Shown piece by piece: positions 26,361-34,128 of a stretch of DNA of 64,000 nt (position 1 is its first letter; every line of letters begins with the position of its first letter). The notes under the pieces were generated by a model. The model saw nothing but the letters and a program-made list of their open reading frames with translations, ran no database searches and was not told where the DNA came from. The stretch spans positions 62,001 to 126,000 of the forward strand of contig NZ_BDBQ01000047.1 of assembly GCF_001613065.1 (NCBI RefSeq), given 5' to 3'. This DNA is from Nocardia miyunensis NBRC 108239 (GTDB lineage Bacteria; Actinomycetota; Actinomycetes; Mycobacteriales; Mycobacteriaceae). A program made the translations under genes and the position numbers.

Positions 26361-26900
26361 ATGACAACCGATCACCCCTATGTCTTCCATTTCTCGGAGG
26401 CCGAGCCGAACAGATTGGACGGCGGCCACATCCGAGGCGCGCACGAGCAGAACTTTCCCATTCTGGAGAATCAGCGCGGATCGGTGTACCTGATCCATCT
26501 CGATCCCGGTGGAATCCGCGAACCCCACTGGCACCCCTCGGCATGGGAGTTCAACTTCGTCGTCTCCGGACACGCCCGATGGACCGTGCTCGGAACCCAC
26601 CCCGACGGCGCCTACCACAACGACCTGTTCGAGGTCGGCCCGAGCGACCTGGTATTCGCGCCCCAGGGATTCTTCCACTACTTCGAAAATATCAGCGAGA
26701 CAGAGGGTTTGGATGTTCTCGTAGTATTCAACACCAGCACTCGCGAACCCAACGACGATATCGGTATCGTCGGCACACTCAACAGCCTGCCCCGGTCGGT
26801 ACTCGCCGCCTCGTTCGGCGTCCCCGTATCGGCATTCGACCAGATCCCCGACGAGATCAAACCGGTCGTCATCACCCGCCATTACACGGGAACGGAATAG
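26361..26900 (+). CDS. Cytosolic single-domain cupin (oxalate decarboxylase-like)
   Basis: 179 aa. Metal-binding cupin motif 1 is GGIREPHWHPSAWEFNFVVS and motif 2 is LVFAPQGFFHYFEN, giving the usual two His, one Glu and third His ligands. Start after GAGGAGCCCGGC. It lacks an export signal. The convergent gene at 27015-27710 is a close paralogue with a Tat signal. In oxalate decarboxylase such domains come in pairs; here each copy is alone. The link to the ThDP enzyme is positional only. Confidence 0.85.
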   Translation: MTTDHPYVFHFSEAEPNRLDGGHIRGAHEQNFPILENQRGSVYLIHLDPGGIREPHWHPSAWEFNFVVSGHARWTVLGTHPDGAYHNDLFEVGPSDLVFAPQGFFHYFENISETEGLDVLVVFNTSTREPNDDIGIVGTLNSLPRSVLAASFGVPVSAFDQIPDEIKPVVITRHYTGTE

Positions 26901-27014
26901 CGCGGCTGGTGTCGAGATCCTTCGCCGTTACCGCGCGGCGATTACCGATACCGGACGCATCCCGGTCATCGACTCCGGTCGTCGTAGACGCTCGATCTGA
27001 CGGGTCCGTGATCG

Positions 27015-27710
27015 CTAGCTGTGTTTGGTGATGACGATGGGTTTGACCTCGGTGGGAATTGCCGCCAGTGCCGAGGCGGGGACGCCGAGCACGGTGGCGG
27101 TGACTTCGCGTGGGATGGAGTTCAGGGCGGCGAGCAGGCCGATGTCGTCGCTGGTCTCGGGGGCGCTGGTGTTGAAGACGATGAGCAATTCCAGTGGTGC
27201 GTCGGTGCGGGCGTTCTGGAAGTAGTGGAAGAACCCTTGTGGGGCGAAGACCAGATCTCCGGCGTGTGCTTCGAATACGTCGGTGTGGTAGCTGCCGTCG
27301 GGGTGGGTGCCGAGCAGGGTCCATTTCGCGGTGCCGGAGATGTGGTAGTTGAGTTCCCAGGCGGTGGGGTGCCAGTGGGGTTCGCGGATGCCGCCGGGTT
27401 CGAGCCGGACGAAGTAGGCCGCGCCGTTCTGTCCGGCCAGGACGGGGAAGTTCTGTTCGTGTGCGCCTTGTAGCGTGCCGCCGTGGTAGTGGTCCGGGTC
27501 GGCGGCGGTGAGGTGGAACAGATGGGGTGAGGTGTTGAGGTTGGCGTCGACGTCGCTCGCGCTCGGCAGCCCGGTATGTGTTGTGCCGGCACAGGCCGCG
27601 GCCGTGGTCAGACCTGCCCCGAGCGCCGCGCCACCCAGCGCGGCCGCGCCGGTTCCGAGCGCGGTCCGCCGATTCACCGTCGCGGGTTCGTGAGGATTGT
27701 CATCGGACAT
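27015..27710 (-). CDS. Tat-exported cupin protein
   Basis: 231 aa. The N-terminus has a twin-arginine motif (NRRTALG) followed by a Gly/Ala-rich hydrophobic stretch and a possible cleavage or lipidation point near ACAG. The cupin domain matches the protein at 26361 almost block for block: GGIREPHWHPTAWELNYHIS and LVFAPQGFFHYFQN. It therefore looks like an exported copy of the same metal-dependent cupin. Tat export implies folding with metal in the cytoplasm. The gene is convergent with its paralogue, an inverted pair. Confidence 0.85.
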   Translation of the reverse strand: MSDDNPHEPATVNRRTALGTGAAALGGAALGAGLTTAAACAGTTHTGLPSASDVDANLNTSPHLFHLTAADPDHYHGGTLQGAHEQNFPVLAGQNGAAYFVRLEPGGIREPHWHPTAWELNYHISGTAKWTLLGTHPDGSYHTDVFEAHAGDLVFAPQGFFHYFQNARTDAPLELLIVFNTSAPETSDDIGLLAALNSIPREVTATVLGVPASALAAIPTEVKPIVITKHS

Positions 27711-27732
27711 GTCGCTCCGTTCTGCCGCGGAA

Positions 27733-27757
27733 GATTCAACGCATCCCGAGCGGGTAT
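27733..27757 (+). promoter_or_regulatory. SigB/SigF-type promoter candidate for the methyltransferase gene
   Basis: GATT, 15-base spacer, GGGTAT, in the 290-base gap before 28001. The distance to the start codon is long (244 bases), so the assignment is weak. Confidence 0.3.
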
Positions 27758-28000
27758 TCGCCCGGCACAGCTTATCGTCGGTAATACGGGTTCGGATCGA
27801 GCGACGCGCACGTGCCGCGACGGGTGCGCGTGCAGAAGCACCGGGTCGCGGTGATTGGGGTCTTCTGCCCCTTATCGCGACACGTCCGGCCAGGCACTAT
27901 CGACGTAACGCGATACCCCGCCGACGGGATATCGGCCGCTATCGAGGCTCTATCAACGCCTGCACCCGCTAGTGCTCGAGTGTAAGAAAGATTCGCCATC

Positions 28001-28939
28001 ATGACTGTTGCTGCCACAACCTTTCATAGTGCGGTCCGATCTCGCGCCGAGCTTCCGGATCAATTCTTCGACCTGTTCCTGGACAGGACCCGCACCTACA
28101 GCTGCGCGCTGTGGACTCATCCGGACGACACCCTGGAACAAGCCCAGTTCGCGAAGATCGACCTCGCCTTGGACAAGTGCGATCTGCGGCCGGGGATGAC
28201 CTTGCTGGATGTCGGCTGCGGCTGGGGGTCGACCATGCTGCGCGCCATGGACACCTACGGGGTGAACGCGATCGGGTTGACCGGCAACCGCCACCAGTAC
28301 CGGTATGTCCGTGACCGGCTCGTGGACCGGCTGATCCGCGGCCACCCCTACGGCGGGGTACGTCGGCAAGGCTGGGAGGAATTCGACCGTCACCCGGATC
28401 GCATCGTGTGTATCGGCAGGCTGGAACACCTCCACCCGCAGCGCTACCCCGATTTCTTCGATTTCGCCTACCAGACCCTGCCCGAGGACGGCGTGCTGTT
28501 GATCCAGACCGTCGTCGCGACGGATCGTTCCGACCGGAACCGTTTCGGGGCCGGCGATTGGTCCGCGCCCGAGACCATGTTCCCGGTCGACCGGCTCCTG
28601 CCGCCGACCGGCCACAATCCCAAGGGGGTCACCGAGTACGCGGAAGATGCCGGATTCACTATCACCAGACTCGAGCGACTGGGCCAGCACTACACCACCA
28701 CATTGCAGTGCTGGGCCTCCGCTCTGCACGAGCACCGCGACCGCGCGATCGACCTCGCCGGGCGCGACACCTACAACGCCTACATCAGCCAGATGACCGG
28801 GTGTGCCGATCAGTTCCGCGGCGGCCGGCTCGACGTCGTTCAGTTCACCTGCACGAAGCTCGCCGGACCGCACCGGCCCGTGCCGCGCTCGGGCACGTTT
28901 CGAGATATTCCGGCTCGGGCGGTCGCCGGACCGGCGTGA
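28001..28939 (+). CDS. Cyclopropane mycolic acid synthase-family methyltransferase
   Basis: 312 aa SAM-dependent methyltransferase. Features in CmaA1 order: RTYSCALW with Cys35, the SAM loop LLDVGCGWGSTM at 68-79, GLTGN at 92-96, LEHLHPQRYPDFF with Glu142, and LGQHYTTTL with the conserved Tyr. Cys, Glu and Tyr match the bicarbonate site of mycolate cyclopropane synthases. The conserved His (167 in CmaA1) is Gln169 (VLLIQTVV). It probably modifies a mycolic or fatty acyl chain; product unknown. The ribosome site is weak. Confidence 0.8.
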   Translation: MTVAATTFHSAVRSRAELPDQFFDLFLDRTRTYSCALWTHPDDTLEQAQFAKIDLALDKCDLRPGMTLLDVGCGWGSTMLRAMDTYGVNAIGLTGNRHQYRYVRDRLVDRLIRGHPYGGVRRQGWEEFDRHPDRIVCIGRLEHLHPQRYPDFFDFAYQTLPEDGVLLIQTVVATDRSDRNRFGAGDWSAPETMFPVDRLLPPTGHNPKGVTEYAEDAGFTITRLERLGQHYTTTLQCWASALHEHRDRAIDLAGRDTYNAYISQMTGCADQFRGGRLDVVQFTCTKLAGPHRPVPRSGTFRDIPARAVAGPA

Positions 28940-28991
28940 CCGTCCCGAATCGCCGGCGCCGGTATCGCGACCGGCGCGTCATGAGTTCGGC

Positions 28992-29195
28992 TCACTCGTG
29001 GGTGTGTGAGTGATCGCCGGGGAGATCGCTTTGATGCACATGGGGATGTGAGTGTTCGGTCCCGTCCTCATGTGTGTGGGTGTGTTCGTGTTCGATGTGG
29101 TCGTGCTCGTGCGTGTCGTGAGCGTGGGTGTGGGTCAGGGCGCCGTGACTGTGCGGGTGGGTATGGGGCTCGACGTGGGAGTGTTCGTCGGTCAT
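28992..29195 (-). CDS. Histidine-rich metal-binding peptide
   Basis: 67 aa of which 23 are His, in alternating HxH runs (HTHPHSHG, HEHDHIEHEHTHTHE). Start ATG at 29195 follows AAAGGAG; the longer upstream reading is not supported. It has no signal peptide or other domain. Such peptides bind Ni, Co, Zn or Cu and serve as storage or as donors, like the His-rich tails of HypB or SlyD, but no metal enzyme gene is adjacent. It converges with the methyltransferase gene. The CtaG-like gene is next, in divergent orientation. Confidence 0.75.
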   Translation of the reverse strand: MTDEHSHVEPHTHPHSHGALTHTHAHDTHEHDHIEHEHTHTHEDGTEHSHPHVHQSDLPGDHSHTHE

Positions 29196-29562
29196 ATCCC
29201 GGCTCCTTTGCTGTGTCGAGTGGGTTCTACGGCAATGCAATGCATACCAGTACGTCGCGGTGATATCCGGGACGTCCGGGCCATCGGTGGGTGCGCACGA
29301 ATCGCGCCGGGGAAACCACGAGCTCGGCCGCATCGCAGCACGACCCCGTTGCGGCACCTCGTCGCCCAGCGTCGCGCCTTCCGCGCGAGCAACCTCGAGG
29401 CATGCTGCCGTCGGGGTGACGCATCCTCCGGGCGAGCGACGATTGCTGTTGCGGGACAACGAGAACGCCGTGGTGCCCGCGGTTCATGGCGTGCGGCCGG
29501 ACGGTGGTGTGGACGCGCCTGATAAGTGCAGTGAGCAACTATTGCATAATGCTCTTGTGGGT
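29196..29562. other. Divergent region upstream of His-rich and CtaG-like genes
   Basis: 367 bases without a supported gene. Its notable content is the MarR-type operator copy at 29535-29554, immediately upstream of the CtaG-like start. No hairpin terminator was seen. Confidence 0.4.
29535..29554. promoter_or_regulatory. MarR-type operator, copy 1
   Basis: GCAACTATTGCATAATGCTC contains the palindrome GCAACTATTGC. It matches 19 of 20 bases of the element at 32020-32039 beside the marR gene. It sits 9 bases before the CtaG-like ATG, a position that would block transcription or initiation. Confidence 0.65.
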
Positions 29563-30564
29563 ATGCCGATGAGCGCAGAGCCGTCGATGCTCGCCGGCGT
29601 GCTGACCACGTGGACGTTCTCGCCGGTCGTGGATGCGGTGATCGTGCTGGCCGCGATCGGGTACGCCGCTGTGGTGATGCGCCTGCGGCGGCGGGGTGAG
29701 CGGTGGCCGGTGGTCCGGATGGTGAGCTGGCACGCGGGGCTGGCGTGCCTGGTGCTGGTTGCGAACAGTGCGTTGGCGATCTACGCGCGTCAGTTGTTCA
29801 CCGTGCACATGGTGGTTCATTTGATGATGATCACGGTGGTTCCGGCATTGCTGGTGTGGGCGCAGCCGATTCGATTGCTGTACAGGGGGAGTGGACGACG
29901 TACCCGGACGGTGATCGACCGGGCGCGGTTGCGGTGGCCGTGGCGGGCGCTGATGTCGGCGCGGTTCACCGTCCCGCTGTACGCCGCGGTGTTGGTGCTG
30001 ACCCATCTGACCGGGTTCCAGCAGGCGATGGCCACCAACATGTGGATTCACGACGCGGAGTTGCTGCTGTATCTCGTGAGCGGATATCTGCTGTTGCTGC
30101 CCCTGGTGGGGGATGAGCTGACGGTGGAGCCGCCGTGGCCGTACGGATTGCGGTTGCTGGTCCTGGCGGTCTGTGTGGGTCCGGACACGCTGGTCGGGGT
30201 GACGCTGATGATGTCCTCGACGGTGCTCGCCCCCGCCTACGCGGCCTCGCGCACCTGGGGCCCCGATGCGCTGACCGATCAGAACACCGCCGGGGTGATC
30301 ATGTGGCTGGGCGGCGACGGGCTGATGATGCTGCTGATGGTCGTGGTCGCGGGACTCTGGGTGCGTTCGGGTGACAGCGCTCGCAGCTTCGGCCCATGGC
30401 TCGACGGCGTGCGGCGGCGCGCCACTCTGGGGGAATTCGCTTCCGGTGGTGGCGATATCGATGACGAGCAGGCGGCGTTGGACGCGTACAACGCACGTCT
30501 CGCGGCCCTGCACGGACGATCGGTACGAGCCCGCGACGAGAACGAGAACAGCTATCGGGCATGA
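29563..30564 (+). CDS. CtaG-family cytochrome c oxidase assembly-like membrane protein
   Basis: 333 aa integral membrane protein with about seven helices. Family blocks are HMVVHLMMITVVPALLVWAQ, MWIHDAELLLYLVSGYLLLL and LTDQNTAGVIMWLGGD, whose conserved His and Asp/Gln residues belong to the CtaG/caa3 assembly family (PF09678-type). The C-terminal tail is cytosolic and charged. The family helps insert Cu in cytochrome oxidase in Bacillus; in actinomycetes the role is less clear. GTG 29557 and ATG 29569 are alternative starts. It converges directly on the ClC gene with no gap and shares an operator-like site with it. Confidence 0.8.
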   Translation: MPMSAEPSMLAGVLTTWTFSPVVDAVIVLAAIGYAAVVMRLRRRGERWPVVRMVSWHAGLACLVLVANSALAIYARQLFTVHMVVHLMMITVVPALLVWAQPIRLLYRGSGRRTRTVIDRARLRWPWRALMSARFTVPLYAAVLVLTHLTGFQQAMATNMWIHDAELLLYLVSGYLLLLPLVGDELTVEPPWPYGLRLLVLAVCVGPDTLVGVTLMMSSTVLAPAYAASRTWGPDALTDQNTAGVIMWLGGDGLMMLLMVVVAGLWVRSGDSARSFGPWLDGVRRRATLGEFASGGGDIDDEQAALDAYNARLAALHGRSVRARDENENSYRA

Positions 30565-31968
30565 TCATTCGTCGAGCAGCTGTGTTCGAACTGTCGAACT
30601 ATGTTGTGCCGCATCAAGATTCACTCCCCGTCGGGTCAGCTTGAGGGTGTAGATCGTCTCTCGGGACAGTTGTCGTGAGGTCAGGGTGGCCGCGACGACG
30701 GCGAGCATCAGCGGCAGGATGACGCCGTACTCGCCGGTGAGTTCGAAGATGATGACCACGGCGGTGATCGCCGCTCGGGTGGCCCCGGCGAATGCCGCGC
30801 CCATGCCGATCAGCCCGTAGAGACCGGGTGCTGCGGTAGCGGACGGAAATAGTTGGTGCACAATGATTCCGAACGCGGTACCGCCCATCGCGCCGATGAA
30901 CAGCGAGGGTGCGAACACGCCGCCGGACCCGCCGATTCCGATGGTGAGACTGGTGGCGACGATCTTCCCGGCCATCAGCGCCAGCAGCATCCACACGACG
31001 TACCTGCCGTCGATCGCGTGCGCCAGCACCGGATATCCGACCCCGTACATCTGCGGCAGCGCCAGCAGCAGCCCGCCCAGTAGCACTCCGCCGACGGCGG
31101 GCCGCAGCCATTCCGGTCCGCGCCACGCCCAGTCGCAGGCGTCCTCGATTCGGTACAGGATGTGGGTGAACGCGACGCCGACCGCGCCGATGACGATGCC
31201 CAGCAGGGCGAAGATCAGGTACTCCCGTCCCGATCCGAGGCGGAAGGCGGGTAGATCCAGAAAAGGGTTGTCCCCGAAGGCGGTTCGGCCGATCACGCTG
31301 GCGGTCACCGAGGACAGGACCACCGCGCCGAACGATTCGGCGGAGAAGTCCCGCAGGATCAGCTCCATCGCGAAGAACGGTCCCGCGATCGGGGCGTTGA
31401 ACGTCGCGGCGATGCCTCCTGCCGCACCGCAGGCGACCAGAATCCGCAGCCGGTGCTCCGGCACCCGGGTGAGCCGGCCCACGCTCGAACCCCAGGCCGA
31501 GCCGATCTGCACGATCGGCCCCTCCCGGCCGACGGATCCGCCTCCGCCGATGCACAGCGCCGAGGCCAGTGCCTTGATCACCGTCACCTGCGGCGGAATG
31601 CGACCGCCTCGCGCGGCGACCGCGTACATCACCTCCGGTACGCCGTGTCCGCGTGCCTCGGGTGCGAACTTGGTGACCAGCGGACCGTAGATCGCCCCGG
31701 CCGCCACCGGTGCCAGCACCACGAACCAGATGCCCAGCGCCGGGATGTGCGGATTGGCGACTCGGCCCGCCGCGGAGTAGTCCGCGTGGCCGGACAGGAT
31801 CTGGGTGAAAGTCGTTATCAGCCAACGGAACACGATCGCTCCGAGGCCGGATCCCGCGCCGATGACCACGGCCAGCACGACCAGTCCGCCGCTGCTGTCA
31901 CGCAGCCGGTCCACGGGGAGCGACCATTGTCGTGTGGGCCTCTCGGCCCGAATTCGCATGGCGGTCAT
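30565..31968 (-). CDS. ClC family chloride channel / Cl-/H+ antiporter
   Basis: 467 aa, about 16-18 membrane helices. The ClC selectivity motifs are GREGP at 147-151 with gating Glu149, GHGVP at 107-111 (GSGIP in E. coli ClcA), and GGVFAPSLFIG. The retained gating Glu is expected of both channels and H+-coupled antiporters. The His in place of Ser in the first motif may alter anion preference. There is no C-terminal CBS domain. Start ATG 31968 follows GAGGGA; ATG 31959 is an alternative. It is divergent from the marR gene with an operator-like element between. Confidence 0.88.
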   Translation of the reverse strand: MTAMRIRAERPTRQWSLPVDRLRDSSGGLVVLAVVIGAGSGLGAIVFRWLITTFTQILSGHADYSAAGRVANPHIPALGIWFVVLAPVAAGAIYGPLVTKFAPEARGHGVPEVMYAVAARGGRIPPQVTVIKALASALCIGGGGSVGREGPIVQIGSAWGSSVGRLTRVPEHRLRILVACGAAGGIAATFNAPIAGPFFAMELILRDFSAESFGAVVLSSVTASVIGRTAFGDNPFLDLPAFRLGSGREYLIFALLGIVIGAVGVAFTHILYRIEDACDWAWRGPEWLRPAVGGVLLGGLLLALPQMYGVGYPVLAHAIDGRYVVWMLLALMAGKIVATSLTIGIGGSGGVFAPSLFIGAMGGTAFGIIVHQLFPSATAAPGLYGLIGMGAAFAGATRAAITAVVIIFELTGEYGVILPLMLAVVAATLTSRQLSRETIYTLKLTRRGVNLDAAQHSSTVRTQLLDE

Positions 31969-32019
31969 CGTCGATCCCTCATCACTCTTGCCTCCGACAC
32001 GCATGGACACATGCACAGT

Positions 32020-32039
32020 GCAACTATTGCATAAGGCTC
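32020..32039. promoter_or_regulatory. MarR-type operator, copy 2
   Basis: GCAACTATTGCATAAGGCTC, within a TGCAA-CTA-TTGCA palindrome, lies between the divergent clc and marR genes. It is nearly identical to 29535-29554. Confidence 0.65.
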
Positions 32040-32227
32040 GAATTATCTCGCGAACCGGGGGACTTGCCGCACACCGGCCATTGGCGCACGTGGTCGCCGG
32101 GCAGGTGTGGCGCGATATCGCCGGGGGAACACACCAGCGGAGTCCGGTCGGCCGCAGGTGCGGTTTCGTCCGGCCGGGCCGAGACGGCAGGATGGCAGGG
32201 GAACGGAATGCGGCAACGGAGGTCGAC

Positions 32228-32722
32228 ATGGCGGGAAGGGTTCGCCACCAGCTGGCAGAGGCGTCGGTGGACGAACTCACCGACGCGCTGCTGACCGCGT
32301 CGCGACTTCTGGTCGCCCTGTCGGCTCGGTCGATCGCCCACGTCGACGAGACGATCACCATTCCGCAGTTCCGTACTCTGGTGATCCTGTCCAGCCGCGG
32401 CCCGTCGAAGATCGCGACGTTGGCCGCCGAGCTGAAGGTGCAGCCTTCGACCGCGACCCGCATGGTCGACCGGTTGGTGCTCGCGGGCCTGATCGATCGC
32501 AAGCAGAACCCGGAATCGCGCCGCGAGCTGATCATCGAACTGACCCCGCGCGGGCGCGAGGTGGTCGCCGCGGTGACCGACCGTCGTCGCGAGGAGATCG
32601 CGGCGGTGGTCCAGCGCATGCCCGCCGCCGATCGCGACGGCATGATCCGAGCCCTGACCGCGTTCAGCGCCGCCGGCGGCGAACCGCCCGCGACCGCCGA
32701 TTTCGACGACTATCAGCTCTGA
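32228..32722 (+). CDS. MarR-family transcriptional regulator
   Basis: 164 aa winged-helix repressor. The DNA-binding region is TIPQFRTLVILSSRG, then KIATLAAELKVQPSTATRMV and the wing DRKQNPESRRELIIELTPRG. ATG 32228 follows CGGAGGTCGAC; earlier in-frame starts are unsupported. The two copies of the GCAACTATTGC palindrome, one beside this gene and one before the CtaG-like gene, are its likely binding sites, so the regulon would include itself, the ClC transporter and the CtaG-like gene. The ligand is unknown. Confidence 0.88.
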   Translation: MAGRVRHQLAEASVDELTDALLTASRLLVALSARSIAHVDETITIPQFRTLVILSSRGPSKIATLAAELKVQPSTATRMVDRLVLAGLIDRKQNPESRRELIIELTPRGREVVAAVTDRRREEIAAVVQRMPAADRDGMIRALTAFSAAGGEPPATADFDDYQL

Positions 32723-32803
32723 TCGTCGTGCGCGGCAGGCCGGGGACGAGACAGCCCCGGGCGGATTTCACCGGCCGGGGACTGGGTTCGTTCGTGCTGC
32801 GGG

Positions 32804-33409
32804 CTACTTCGCCGCTGCCGGTGCGGGCGGCATGACCGGTGCGGGTGGGTTCGCGCGCAGATCGGCCAATGCTGTTGCCCAGCGCAGCAATTCGTCGAAC
32901 ATCGCCGATGCCGCCTGGTCCGATTCAGGGGCGGGATGGTACTGGCCGTCGCGCATCGCCTGGAAGACGAACGGGATCGACACCGCCTCCGGAATCGGCA
33001 CCATCTTGAGCGTGGTCACCAGTTGCTTGAGGACCTGCACCGCTCGGGTGCCGGCGGCCACGCCGCCGTAGCTGACGAATGCGACCGGCGTGTAGAGCCA
33101 CTCGTTGTGCAGGTAGTCGATGGCGTTGATCAGGCTGGGTGGCGGAGCATAGTTGTACTCCGGGGTCACGAAGACGAACGCGTCGGCCTCCTTGATCTTT
33201 TCGCTCCACCGGATGGTGTGGTCATGGGTGTACTTGCCCATGCGCGGGTGCGTCGGCTCGTCGAAGACCGGCAATTCGAAGTCGGCGAGGTCGACCAGCT
33301 CGACCTCGAATCCGCCGTGTCGCTCGGCCGCCTCGGCGGCCCAGCTCCCGATGGGCAGGCCCAGTCGACCTGGACGTGTGCTCCCGATGATGACGTGTAG
33401 TTTCGGCAC
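32804..33409 (-). CDS. NAD(P)H-dependent FMN reductase-like flavodoxin-fold protein
   Basis: 201 aa. The FMN phosphate loop is IIGSTRPGRLGLPIGSW at residues 8-24, and TPEYNYAPPPSLINAIDYL is the flavin-contacting loop of NADPH-dependent FMN reductases (quinone reductase-like). The C-terminus ends in a Pro/Ala tail. GTG at 33409 is chosen because AAGGAGG lies 8 bases upstream. It is divergent from the TetR gene at 33471 with a palindrome between. It may supply reduced flavin to the monooxygenases nearby, an inference from proximity. Confidence 0.85.
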   Translation of the reverse strand: MPKLHVIIGSTRPGRLGLPIGSWAAEAAERHGGFEVELVDLADFELPVFDEPTHPRMGKYTHDHTIRWSEKIKEADAFVFVTPEYNYAPPPSLINAIDYLHNEWLYTPVAFVSYGGVAAGTRAVQVLKQLVTTLKMVPIPEAVSIPFVFQAMRDGQYHPAPESDQAASAMFDELLRWATALADLRANPPAPVMPPAPAAAK

Positions 33410-33428
33410 GGCCGATTCCTCCTTGTGT

Positions 33429-33443
33429 TTGCACTTGATGCAA
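33429..33443. promoter_or_regulatory. Palindromic operator between fmn reductase and tetR
   Basis: TTGCACTTGATGCAA has 5-bp inverted arms (TTGCA/TGCAA). It overlaps a possible -35 (TTGATG, 33435-33440) that is 16 bases from TAACAA (33457-33462), the likely tetR promoter. Confidence 0.5.
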
Positions 33444-33470
33444 CTTGCGGTCAGTGTAACAATGGTCCGC

Positions 33471-34097
33471 ATGGCAACGGTGGGTACGGAGACGACGGCG
33501 AAGCCGATGGACGGGCGCGCGCGTCGAAAGCTCGCCACTCGGGAGGCGCTGCGATCCGCCACCCTGGAGCTCGCTCTGGAACGTGGACTCGACGCCGTGC
33601 CCGTCGAGGAGATCGCAACGCGCGCAGGGGTTTCCACTCGCACATTCTTCAACTACTTCGAGACGAAGGAAGATGCCGCACTCCTCGATCTGCCGAGGGT
33701 CGGCGACGAGGAGCTGGCCCGCATGGCGGGTGGCCGCGGCGCGGCGGGACTGTGGACCGAGCTCGCCGAGATGTTCGCGGCGGACGCCGACCGCGTCGAG
33801 CACGAGTCCCCTGACCTGCCGCGGCTGCTGCTGTTGCATGCGCAGACCCCCACACTGGCGGCCCGGCAGGGCGGTCAGTTGCGGCGGTTCGAGAGCCGGC
33901 TCGTCGAGGTCGTCATGGTTCGCCTCGGCGGCGATCCGACGGCACGTATGCAGGCCGAGTTGATCGCAGGCGCCGCATTGATCGCCACACGGATCGCTTT
34001 CGATCACTGGAACGACGACGAACGGCGTCGGCCGGCCGCGTCGTACACCCGGTCCGCATTCGCTCTGCTCGCGGATGCCTTCGCGTCGGCGAAATAA
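33471..34097 (+). CDS. TetR/AcrR family regulator
   Basis: 208 aa. The HTH is VPVEEIATRAGVSTRTFFNY followed by FETKEDAAL, at about residues 45-75. The C-terminal domain is helical, without a known ligand signature. ATG 33471 would be nearly leaderless from the predicted promoter at 33435-33462; ATG 33462 is an alternative. Divergent orientation and the palindrome suggest control of the FMN reductase gene. The NTF2-like and monooxygenase genes directly downstream may be cotranscribed. Confidence 0.85.
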   Translation: MATVGTETTAKPMDGRARRKLATREALRSATLELALERGLDAVPVEEIATRAGVSTRTFFNYFETKEDAALLDLPRVGDEELARMAGGRGAAGLWTELAEMFAADADRVEHESPDLPRLLLLHAQTPTLAARQGGQLRRFESRLVEVVMVRLGGDPTARMQAELIAGAALIATRIAFDHWNDDERRRPAASYTRSAFALLADAFASAK

Positions 34098-34128
34098 ACA
34101 ATAATCAGCCGGAAGGATGACCGAACGT

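Noticed and set aside
24463..26544. A 693-codon minus-strand open frame
   Set aside because: It is antisense to the clear ThDP enzyme gene and has no family motif.
29000..29190. GTG-rich low-complexity tract resembling a microsatellite
   Set aside because: It is the coding sequence of the His-rich peptide read on the other strand, with a good start and ribosome site.
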